Shown here: positions 1 through 6,342 of the stretch, in pieces
Layout of the letters: every line of letters starts with the position of its first letter
Position numbering within the stretch: position 1 is the stretch's first letter
The notes under the pieces: model-generated
What the model was told of the DNA's origin: nothing
What the model saw: only the letters and a program-made list of their open reading frames with translations
Database searches by the model: none
Position numbers and translations under genes: made by a program
Source: JBHIBA01 sp046758845
GTDB taxonomy: Bacteria; UBA8248; JACPRG01; G963555815
Assembly: GCA_046758845.1 (NCBI GenBank)
Contig: JBHIBA010000174.1
Span: 1-9,552, forward strand
Direction: 5' to 3'
DNA: 9,552 nucleotides

Positions 1-11
1 GTCAAAAGTTT

Positions 12-95
12 TCCGGGGGGTTCCAGGGGGGCGGTTTACAAAAAGCGCCCCCTGGCAATCTGGCCGGTTCTCAAAAAAGCCCCCTGGAAATCCGG
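12..95. repeat. Cluster of C-rich short repeats at the window edge
   Basis: Two direct copies of a unit of about 32 bases lie at 32-63 and 65-95. Both read CGGTT, then a CAAAAA run, then a CCCCCTGG core followed by an AAT-CGG-like tail. A third, inverted copy of the core lies at 21-32 (TTCCAGGGGGGC), facing GCCCCCTGGAA at 79-89. No open frame uses this stretch. Multiple short repeats beside a gene-free edge resemble the repeated terminal sequences of some insertion sequences, such as IS21-like ends, but no transposase is visible and the element type is a guess. The repeats are too few, too short and too irregular for a CRISPR array. Confidence 0.5.
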
Positions 96-106
96 GCTTT
101 CATCCC

Positions 107-162
107 TTCGCTTCGTTGCGGCTTCCGGCCTCTATGACCCCCTCAGCGCTCCCCGAAGCGAA
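107..162 (-). terminator. Stem-loop just after the acyl-CoA dehydrogenase stop
   Basis: TTCGCTTCG at 107-115 is a perfect 9-bp inverted match to CGAAGCGAA at 154-162. In the minus-strand transcript the stem begins four bases after the TAA of the dehydrogenase gene at 167-169. The 38-base loop is GC-rich and contains the small palindrome AGCGCT. No uridine tract follows the stem, so it is not a textbook intrinsic terminator. It may protect the 3' end of the mRNA or act with another factor. Confidence 0.35.
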
Positions 163-166
163 ATTC

Positions 167-1381
167 TTACTGGTAAAGCTCGGCCGGCAGGTTGTAGAGG
201 AGACGGGAAGCGCGCAGGAGGAGAACGTCGTTGACGCCGTCAGAGTGGAGAAAGCTGGTCGCGTCGCGGAGGTATTTCTCCATCGGGTAATCCTTCATGT
301 ACCCGTAGCCTCCGAAAAGCTCCAAAGCCTCTTTCACCACCTCGAAGGAGACCTCCGCCGCGAACACCTTGGACATCGGCGCCATGGACCAGTCGGTTTC
401 CTCGTCGTCGGAGTCCATGTTGTAGGCCGCGCGGTACAGATACGCCCGCGCCGCATCCAGACGCATCTTCATGCGCGTGAGGCGGTGGTGGACCAACTGG
501 TGGTGGATCATCGTCTTGCCGCCGATGAAGCGCTCATTGGCGTGCTCGACCGCCGCTTCATAGGCGGCCCGGGCCGTGCCGAGGACGGTCGCCCCCGCTT
601 GAATGTTGCTTCCCTCCTGGGCGAGGAAGCGCAGAACGTCAGGGAGGCCGCGGCCGCGCCGGCCGACGAGGTTGTCCTCCGGGATGGTGCAATCCTTCAT
701 GACGATCGTGCTGTTCCAAACGAGCCGCTGACCCATCTTGTCCTCGGTCTTTCCGATGGAAAAGCCCGGCGCGTCATGGGGGACGAGGAAGGTGCTCACG
801 CGCTCATAGACGCCCTTGTCCGGGTCGGTGACGGCGAAGACGAGGTAGAGCTTCGAGAGGCCCGCGTTGGAGATGAAGTGCTTCGTGCCGTTGAGGACCC
901 AGTGGCCGTCCCGCAGCTCCGCCCGGGCCTGCAGGGTGGAGTCCCTCCGCTCGATGGGGACGATGTAATTGGACCCCCCGGAAGGTTCGGTGATGGCGAT
1001 GGAGAACAGGCACTCGGGGTCGTCCCGGAAGGGTGGGATGAAGCGCTTCTTCTGCTCCTCGTTGCACAGGTGCACGATGGCGGCCGAGATTTTCCACACC
1101 TGATCCAGGCACACGGCGAAGCCGAGATCGCCCGTCGCCATCTCCTCGCCCACAACGCAGCGCGTGATGATGCCAGCTTCGATCCCCCCGTCCTCTTCCT
1201 TCAGGGAGAGGGTGCGAAGCCCGAGGGCGTCCGCCTTTCGCACGAGATCCCAGGAGAACCCCTTCTTGGGGTCCGGCTCGCGGTCGAGCTTTGCGCGGAC
1301 CGGGATGACCTCCTCTTGGACGAACTTCCGGACGGTATCGCGGAGCATGAGTTGCTGCTCGGTGAGTTTGAAGTCGACCAT
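167..1381 (-). CDS. Acyl-CoA dehydrogenase with Asp at the catalytic Glu position
   Basis: This is a 404-residue FAD-dependent acyl-CoA dehydrogenase, expected to desaturate an acyl-CoA and pass electrons to ETF in the cytoplasm. The N-terminal helical domain (about 1-120) starts MVDFKLTEQQ. The FAD loop TEPSGGSN is at 131-138, where the usual form is TEPxAGSD. NGTKHFISNAG (164-174) lies in the beta domain. The C-terminal domain has ANERF (281-285) and GGYGYMKDYPMEKYLRDA (357-374). Most members have E in the EGT motif near the C-terminus; here it reads SDGVND, giving D381. The alternative base position used by isovaleryl-CoA dehydrogenase aligns to S258, so no standard Glu base is evident. 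An Asp, D93, lies in the substrate-pocket helix. ATG at 1381 is preferred over the upstream TTG at 1387 because GGAGG at 1391-1395 lies 9 bases before ATG but only 3 before TTG. The gene follows etfA by 47 bases, so EtfAB is the likely acceptor. The family is sure; the substrate is unknown. Confidence 0.93.
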   Translation of the reverse strand: MVDFKLTEQQLMLRDTVRKFVQEEVIPVRAKLDREPDPKKGFSWDLVRKADALGLRTLSLKEEDGGIEAGIITRCVVGEEMATGDLGFAVCLDQVWKISAAIVHLCNEEQKKRFIPPFRDDPECLFSIAITEPSGGSNYIVPIERRDSTLQARAELRDGHWVLNGTKHFISNAGLSKLYLVFAVTDPDKGVYERVSTFLVPHDAPGFSIGKTEDKMGQRLVWNSTIVMKDCTIPEDNLVGRRGRGLPDVLRFLAQEGSNIQAGATVLGTARAAYEAAVEHANERFIGGKTMIHHQLVHHRLTRMKMRLDAARAYLYRAAYNMDSDDEETDWSMAPMSKVFAAEVSFEVVKEALELFGGYGYMKDYPMEKYLRDATSFLHSDGVNDVLLLRASRLLYNLPAELYQ

Positions 1382-1428
1382 GGCCAAAGTCCTCCACTGT
1401 ACGAAAAAAGAGGGTTGATTGAGTGCCG

Positions 1429-2418
1429 TTAGGAGTCGAGGAGCTCTTTCAACTTCCGCGTGAGGGCCGGCAGGACGTCTTTGTAGTCGCCCACGATGCC
1501 GTAGCGCGCCCGCTGGAAGATGGGCGCTTCGGGGTCGGTGTTGATCGCCACGATGTTCTTGCTCGGCCCCGCCCCCACCATGTGCTGCATGGCGCCCGAG
1601 ATGCCTACGGCGATGTAAAGGTTGGGGCTCACGATCTTCCCGGTCTGGCCCACCTGCATCTGGGGGGAGACCCAGCCGGCGTCCACTGCGCCGCGGCTGG
1701 CGCCCACGGCGGCTTTGAGCACCGCGGCGAGTTCATGAAGCTGGTGGAAGTCCTCCGCTCCGCCCACACCGAGTCCCCCGCTCACGACGATCTCGGCGTC
1801 CTCCAGGCGCACACCTTCGGCCTCGACCCTCTTCGCCTCGATGAACTTCATCTTCAGCGAGCCGGCGTCGACCGAAACCGCGATCTCCACCAGGTCGCCT
1901 GAGCGCCCCTCCTGGACATCCACCGGGGGAAAGGCCTTCATCCGCACCGAGGCCGACGAGGCAGACGTCTTCGAGCGCACATGGCTGAGGGCGCTCCCCC
2001 CGTAGACGGGCCGCACGGCGGCCAGTCTCCCGTCTTCCAGGAAGAGGTCGGTGCAGTCGTGGGCGTAGCTCATCCCTCTGCGGAAGGAGAGGCGCGGGGC
2101 GACGTCCCGGCCGATGGAGGTGTTGCCCGTGAGGAAGATGGAGGGCGACACCTCCCCGATGGCCCCGTCGATCACCTCGGTGTACATCCAGTTGGTGTAT
2201 CCGGCGAGATGGACCGACTCGGCGGCGACGACGTTGTCGGCCCCTAGTGCGATCAGGCCCTCCGCCAACTCCTTCGTTCCCGGTCCTCCAAGGAGAAGGC
2301 CGACGAGTGAGCCGCCGGCCTCTTCCGCCAGCCGTCGCCCGACTCCGCAGAGCTCGCTGCTGATCAGCGCAAGGCGGTCCCCCGCTCGCTCGGCCAGGAT
2401 CAGGACATCGTTCTGCAA
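1429..2418 (-). CDS. etfA: Electron transfer flavoprotein alpha subunit
   Basis: This 329-residue protein is the FAD-binding subunit of ETF, which takes electrons from acyl-CoA dehydrogenases and normally delivers them to ETF:quinone oxidoreductase. The N-terminal domain (about 1-190) is variable. The C-terminal FAD domain is clear: GASRGAVDAGW (239-249), VGQTGKIVSPNLYIAVGISG (256-275), GAMQH (275-279) and NTDPEAPIF (293-301). S241, R242 and T259 match the conserved flavin-contacting Ser, Arg and Thr. The motif normally reading SGGRG is SGGLG (213-217), so the usual Arg is L216. There is no N-terminal ferredoxin domain. The start is TTG at 2418, chosen because GAAAGG at 2427-2432 sits 8 bases upstream and the protein then begins MQNDVLILAE as the family does. 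It lies 14 bases after etfB, so the two subunits are probably co-translated. It could equally be named fixB, but no other fix gene is present. Confidence 0.93.
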   Translation of the reverse strand: MQNDVLILAERAGDRLALISSELCGVGRRLAEEAGGSLVGLLLGGPGTKELAEGLIALGADNVVAAESVHLAGYTNWMYTEVIDGAIGEVSPSIFLTGNTSIGRDVAPRLSFRRGMSYAHDCTDLFLEDGRLAAVRPVYGGSALSHVRSKTSASSASVRMKAFPPVDVQEGRSGDLVEIAVSVDAGSLKMKFIEAKRVEAEGVRLEDAEIVVSGGLGVGGAEDFHQLHELAAVLKAAVGASRGAVDAGWVSPQMQVGQTGKIVSPNLYIAVGISGAMQHMVGAGPSKNIVAINTDPEAPIFQRARYGIVGDYKDVLPALTRKLKELLDS

Positions 2419-2432
2419 AGGAGAAGCCTTTC

Positions 2433-3233
2433 TTAGAGGATCTTGTCCTCGCGGAGGCGAAGGGCCAGGTTCTCGGCCTTCTCCCCCAGCGTCTCGCCCT
2501 GGATAAACTCACATCCTCCTGCGAAGACCGGCTTGTAGAGCTTGGTGAGCTCGAGCCTCGCCGCGCCCGCCCCGACCTCGACTGGATCCACGCCGACATC
2601 GCCCGCCGACCAGACCGGAATCTGTTTCCGCGTCGCCGCCAGGATCCCCTTCGCCGTGGGCAGACGCGGCCTGTTGAGCTCGTTGCTCACCGTGAGCAGG
2701 CAGGGTGTGGACACCTCCACCACCTCGAAACCGTCCTCGATCACCCGCTCGCAGCGTAGGCCCCCGTCCATCGCCTCGATCTTCTGAACCTGGCTAACAC
2801 TCAGAAGGTCGAGCGCCTCGGCCAGTGCCGGGCCTGTCGCGCCGTAGCTCCAGTCGCTGCTCAGGCGTCCACAGAGGATGATGTCGAAGGCGCCGATCTT
2901 CCGGACGGCGGCGGCCAGGATGCGCGCCACGCCGAAGGCGTCGGAGCCTTCGAAGGCCTCGTCCTGAAGAAGAATTGCCTCGTCGCATCCCATGGCCAGG
3001 CATTTCTTGAGGGGACCCTTGGCCCGGTCGGGCCCGACGGTTAGGGCGGTCACGTTGGCCCCGTGGCCTTCTTTCAACTGAACGGCGGCTTCGATAGCGT
3101 TCTCGTCGAAGGTGCTAATCACGGGGGGGACGTTGAGCGGTGGGATAACAGCCAGCTTCTCTTCGTCCACCTTGAAATCGCGGGGAGGTATGTCCGGGTC
3201 CTGGACTTGCTTGATACAAACGATGATGTCCAC
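2433..3233 (-). CDS. etfB: Electron transfer flavoprotein beta subunit
   Basis: This 266-residue protein is the partner of EtfA; in canonical ETF the beta subunit binds AMP, and in bifurcating ETF a second FAD. The N-terminus MDIIVCIKQVQDPDIPP is typical. The C-terminal signature is IEDGFEVVE (165-173), TPCLLTV (176-182) and NELNRPRLPTAKGI (184-197), followed by GDVGVD (211-216). The EDG-EVVE/LLTV wording resembles bacterial FixA/bifurcating-type subunits more than the mitochondrial-type subunit (DGGLET/VVTADLRLN). The nucleotide loop usually written GxQAxDGDTGQVGP reads GRLSSDWSYGATGP (122-135), so the usual Gln and Thr are absent. GTG at 3233 is chosen because it yields the family N-terminus and has GGAAGGA at 3245-3251. 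The frame is open upstream to an ATG at 3326, but that would add 31 unrelated residues. It is probably the first gene of an etfB-etfA-acd operon. Confidence 0.92.
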   Translation of the reverse strand: MDIIVCIKQVQDPDIPPRDFKVDEEKLAVIPPLNVPPVISTFDENAIEAAVQLKEGHGANVTALTVGPDRAKGPLKKCLAMGCDEAILLQDEAFEGSDAFGVARILAAAVRKIGAFDIILCGRLSSDWSYGATGPALAEALDLLSVSQVQKIEAMDGGLRCERVIEDGFEVVEVSTPCLLTVSNELNRPRLPTAKGILAATRKQIPVWSAGDVGVDPVEVGAGAARLELTKLYKPVFAGGCEFIQGETLGEKAENLALRLREDKIL

Positions 3234-3621
3234 TGTGCCGGCTGTCCTTCCGTTCAGCTTCCCGGTGGGCGGGGGCGAGAGCTTCTCACGACAACCACTC
3301 TCTCCCAGTCGCTCGGAGCGGCCCATAATTCCTTACTTGTGGAGGCAAGGTGATTACATGGCCGCCTTCGCCCTTGCCGAGCTGCTCTTTCGCGGCCTGT
3401 GGGTTGACGCAACCATGAAACGGAGGCCCCGAAAAAGTCAATTCCTCAGGCGATGATAATTTCCCTGCATTATTGCTGATATATATAATCCCGATTTTTT
3501 CTTCGGTTTTATGATCCAGATCAGGAAGGTTTGAGTTTACTGTGCCCTGGAGCGCCGGTGAGGGGCCGATGGGATGAATGAGGCCGTTCAGGGCGCACCG
3601 TTCGGTCAACTGATTTCTCGG
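3234..3621 (-). promoter_or_regulatory. Gene-free gap upstream of etfB, likely promoter region
   Basis: This 388-base gap separates the acyl-CoA synthetase stop from etfB, both on the minus strand, and is the natural place for a promoter of etfB-etfA-acd. It contains a strikingly AT-rich patch for this DNA (about 3455-3510), including the near-palindrome GATATATATAATC at 3478-3490. It also holds the dyad GGTTG-acg-CAACC at 3402-3414. On the minus strand TTGACT (3435-3440) resembles a -35 box, but the hexamer 17 bases downstream, TCATGG, is a poor -10. GCCCTG at 3544-3549 pairs with CAGGGC at 3589-3594 and could form a weak stem after the synthetase gene, without a U tract. The frames through the gap code for nothing recognisable. 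Confidence 0.4.
3402..3414. promoter_or_regulatory. Small dyad GGTTG-N3-CAACC, possible operator
   Basis: Perfect 5-bp arms are separated by three bases, in the gap before etfB and about 170 bases upstream of its start. Its place between a TTGACT-like element (3435-3440) and the gene would suit an operator, but no regulator gene is present and a dyad this short can arise by chance. Confidence 0.2.
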
Positions 3622-5178
3622 CTACCGGTTAGGTCGCCGGGGGGGGCGGTCCTCCGAGCGCCCCAGCACCTCTTCTCTGAGGACGCGCTTCAGCACCTTG
3701 CCCGACGGATTCCGTGGGAGCGACCCAATAAAGAATAATTCCTTCGGGACCTTGAAATTGGCCAGCCGGTCGGCGCAGAACCGGCGCAGTTCATCCTCGG
3801 TGGCCTTTGCGCTTTCGCCGAACACCACGAAGGCTACCGGCACCTCGCCCCATCGGGCGTCCGGTCGGCCGACCACCGCAGCCTCAAGGACGGCGGGATG
3901 CTCGTAAAGGACCCGCTCCACCTCCGGCGAGGCGACGTTCTCGCCCCCGCTGACGATCAGGTCCTTCTTCCGATCCACGAGGTAGAGGAACCCATCTGCA
4001 TCCAGGTAGCCGATGTCTCCGGTGTGAAACCACCCGCCCCGGAAGGCCGCTTCCGTGGCTTCAGGGTCCTTCCAGTAGCCCTTGAAGACCTTGGGGCCGC
4101 GCAGGACGATCTCGCCCAAGGCGCCCGCCGGCGCCGGCCGGTCGGTGTCGTCCCAGATCGCGACCTCCACATGCAGGCAGGGCTTGCCGACCGAGCCGAT
4201 CTTCTCCACGCTCTTTCGCTTGTCGAGAAAGGTGTCCCCTGAGACCGTCTCGGTGAGGCCGTAGGCGTCGGCGAACCACGCGTTCGGGAAGCGGGTGAGG
4301 ACCTGCTGGATGAGGGGAAGCGGCATCTTTTCCCCACCATCGATAACGAGCCTGACGCCTGAGAGGTCCCGACCCTCGAGGGAGGGGTGAGCCAGGAGCC
4401 GGTTCACCATGGCGGGGGCCAGCCAGACGGTCGAGATGTCGTGGCTCTCGAGAGCGTCCAGCACCCGGTCAGCCTCGAACTTCCGGTGGATCTCGACAGT
4501 ACCGCCCCCGTAAAGGACGGTCGTCGTCGTGAGGTCGAGCGCGCCCACGTGATAGAGGGGGCCGCAGGCGAGTCCCTTATCGGCCCCGGTGATCCCGAAC
4601 TCCACCACGTGCGCAAAGTTCTTCCAGTAGAGGTTGGCGTACGTGATCATGACGCCCTTGGGCCGCGCGGTCGTTCCGGACGTGTACATGAGCCGGTGGA
4701 TGTCATCGCCCGCCACAGGCTCGATGGGCGGTCCCTCGCCGGCGTCGCGCAGAGCAGGGAAGGGCGTCCAACCCGTTACGTCCCCGCCGACAGAAACGAA
4801 ACGGGTCTCGGGCGGGCGCGACCGGAGGGCGTCGGCCAGGTGAGCCAGCTCGGGCTCGGAGACAACCAGCTTTGCGCCGGAGTGGGCGGCGATATACGCC
4901 ACCTCCTCGCCGGCGAGGCGCCAGTTGATCGGCATGAAGATGGCGCCGATCCGGCTGAGGGCGTACATGACCTCGATGAACTCAGGGCAGTTGTAGAGGA
5001 GGACGGCGACGACGTCCCCGCGCCCAACGTCAAGGCCGCGCAGTCCCGCCGCCGTCCGCGCCGCCCGGCGGTCCAGCTCGGCGTACGCGATGGTCTCTTC
5101 GCCCCAGACCAGGCAGGGCCGCTCCGGGAATCGTTGGGCGTGGTGCGCGAGGGCGCTCGCGAGGTTGTACGGGCTCAT
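3622..5178 (-). CDS. Acyl-CoA synthetase (AMP-forming carboxylate-CoA ligase)
   Basis: This 518-residue ANL-superfamily ligase would convert a carboxylic acid, ATP and CoA to acyl-CoA through an acyl-adenylate in the cytoplasm. The ATP-binding loop is YTSGTTARPKG (165-175), with Ala where Gly is usual. The adenine/Mg motif DAYGLTET is at 304-311, GWFHTGD at 382-388 and the hinge DRKKDLIVSGGENV at 402-415. The C-terminal lysine loop PRNPSGK ends at K494, the residue expected to drive adenylate formation. The length is normal for the family. ATG at 5178 gives the usual N-terminus (MSPYNLASALAHHAQRFPERPCL). No good ribosome site precedes it; the 15-base gap to the acyl-CoA dehydrogenase upstream suggests translational coupling. 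Sequence features place it among medium-chain, long-chain or aromatic/alicyclic acid ligases, but the substrate cannot be read. Confidence 0.93.
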   Translation of the reverse strand: MSPYNLASALAHHAQRFPERPCLVWGEETIAYAELDRRAARTAAGLRGLDVGRGDVVAVLLYNCPEFIEVMYALSRIGAIFMPINWRLAGEEVAYIAAHSGAKLVVSEPELAHLADALRSRPPETRFVSVGGDVTGWTPFPALRDAGEGPPIEPVAGDDIHRLMYTSGTTARPKGVMITYANLYWKNFAHVVEFGITGADKGLACGPLYHVGALDLTTTTVLYGGGTVEIHRKFEADRVLDALESHDISTVWLAPAMVNRLLAHPSLEGRDLSGVRLVIDGGEKMPLPLIQQVLTRFPNAWFADAYGLTETVSGDTFLDKRKSVEKIGSVGKPCLHVEVAIWDDTDRPAPAGALGEIVLRGPKVFKGYWKDPEATEAAFRGGWFHTGDIGYLDADGFLYLVDRKKDLIVSGGENVASPEVERVLYEHPAVLEAAVVGRPDARWGEVPVAFVVFGESAKATEDELRRFCADRLANFKVPKELFFIGSLPRNPSGKVLKRVLREEVLGRSEDRPPRRPNR

Positions 5179-5193
5179 GGCTGGACCGCGCGG

Positions 5194-6342
5194 TCAGCAC
5201 CCCATCTGCCGGGCGATGACCAGCCGCTGAATCTCATTGGTCCCTTCACCGATCTGAAGGATCTTCGCGTCGCGGTAGAAGCGCGAGACCACGAACTCGT
5301 CGGTGTAGCCGTAGCCGCCGTGGATCTGGACGGCCTCCAGCGCGGCCTGCATGGCCGTGTCGGAGGCGTACAGCTTGGCCATCGCGGCCTCCTTGGCGTA
5401 ATCCGCCCCGCGGTCGTGGAGCCAGGCGGCCTTATACGTGATCAGGCGGGCGTTCTCCACCGCGGTCGCCATGTCCGCCAGCTTGAACTGGATGGCCTGA
5501 AACCGGCTGATCGGCTGGCCGAACTGCACCCGCTGCTTCGCATACTCCAGCGAGACCTCAAGGCAGGCCTGGGCGAGCCCGAGGGAGAGCGCGGCGACGC
5601 TGATCCGCCCAATGGCCAGGGCCTGCATGAACTGGCGAAGCCCTACGCCCCGCTCCCCAATCAGGTGGTCCGCCGGGACCCGGCAATCCTCGAAGACCAA
5701 CTCGCGCGTGTCCACCGCGTGCCAGCCGATCTTGGCGATGCTCCGCCCGAGACGAAATCCCCGAGTGCCTCGGGGAATCATGAAGGCGGAGTACTCCTTG
5801 GACCCGTCGGGCCGCTTCCCGCTCACGGCCAGGAGAACGACCCCGAGGCTGATCTCGGTCCCGGCGTTGGAAGTGAACATCTTCGTCCCGTTGATTACCC
5901 AGGAGTCCTTCTCCCATTTGGCCGTGGTCTTGATCGCCCGGGCGTCCGACCCCGCCTCGGGCTCCGTGAGGCCGAAGGCGCCGAGGCGCTCGCCGCGCGC
6001 GAGGGGGCCGAGCCAGCGGCGTTTCTGCTCCTCATTTCCGAAGTGCAGGAGCGGCAACGATCCAATCGTCAGGTGTGCGTTCCAAGTCGCGGCCACCGAC
6101 TGGTCCGCCTTGGCCATCTCCTCCATGGCAGCCACGAAGGCCACGGCCCCTACGCCGGCGCCCCCGTACTCCTCGGGGACCAGCAGGCCCATCAGCCCGA
6201 GCTGGGCCATCCTCTGGAACACCTCAAGAGGGAAGCGGCCGCTGGCGTTCCACTCATCCCGGTGTGGGAGGATCTCCTTCCGGGCAAAATCCCGGCAAAG
6301 GGCCTGCAGGGAGCGCTGCTCTTCGTTCAACTCAAAATCCAT
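5194..6342 (-). CDS. Acyl-CoA dehydrogenase, canonical
   Basis: This 382-residue FAD-dependent acyl-CoA dehydrogenase has complete family motifs: MDFELNEEQR at the start, EEMAKAD (74-80), the FAD loop GLTEPEAGSDA (124-134), NGTKMFTSNAG (151-161), YAKQRVQFGQPI (267-278), GGYGYTDEF (342-350) and the catalytic IGEGTNEIQR segment with E366 as the base. Length is typical of short-chain, branched-chain or general acyl-CoA dehydrogenases. It would form a trans-2-enoyl-CoA and reduce ETF, plausibly the EtfAB encoded downstream. ATG at 6342 overlaps the 3' end of the zinc dehydrogenase gene by 11 bases, and GGGAGAG at 6347-6353 lies just upstream, pointing to coupled translation. Unlike the dehydrogenase beside etfA, nothing in its active site departs from the norm, so the two are probably not redundant copies. 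Confidence 0.95.
   Translation of the reverse strand: MDFELNEEQRSLQALCRDFARKEILPHRDEWNASGRFPLEVFQRMAQLGLMGLLVPEEYGGAGVGAVAFVAAMEEMAKADQSVAATWNAHLTIGSLPLLHFGNEEQKRRWLGPLARGERLGAFGLTEPEAGSDARAIKTTAKWEKDSWVINGTKMFTSNAGTEISLGVVLLAVSGKRPDGSKEYSAFMIPRGTRGFRLGRSIAKIGWHAVDTRELVFEDCRVPADHLIGERGVGLRQFMQALAIGRISVAALSLGLAQACLEVSLEYAKQRVQFGQPISRFQAIQFKLADMATAVENARLITYKAAWLHDRGADYAKEAAMAKLYASDTAMQAALEAVQIHGGYGYTDEFVVSRFYRDAKILQIGEGTNEIQRLVIARQMGC

Noticed and set aside
12..95. Left-edge repeats considered as a CRISPR array
   Set aside because: Only two direct units of differing length, almost no spacer between them, and one inverted core; no cas gene.
116..1432. A 438-codon plus-strand frame over the left acyl-CoA dehydrogenase
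   Set aside because: It is an antisense shadow of a gene with clear motifs; no domain, ribosome site or operon context supports it.
3234..3326. An upstream ATG that would lengthen EtfB by 31 residues
   Set aside because: The extension is unlike any EtfB N-terminus, while GTG at 3233 gives MDIIVCIKQV with a good ribosome site.
3286..3609. A 107-codon minus-strand frame in the gap upstream of etfB
   Set aside because: It runs through the AT-rich likely promoter patch, has no recognisable motif and no good ribosome site.
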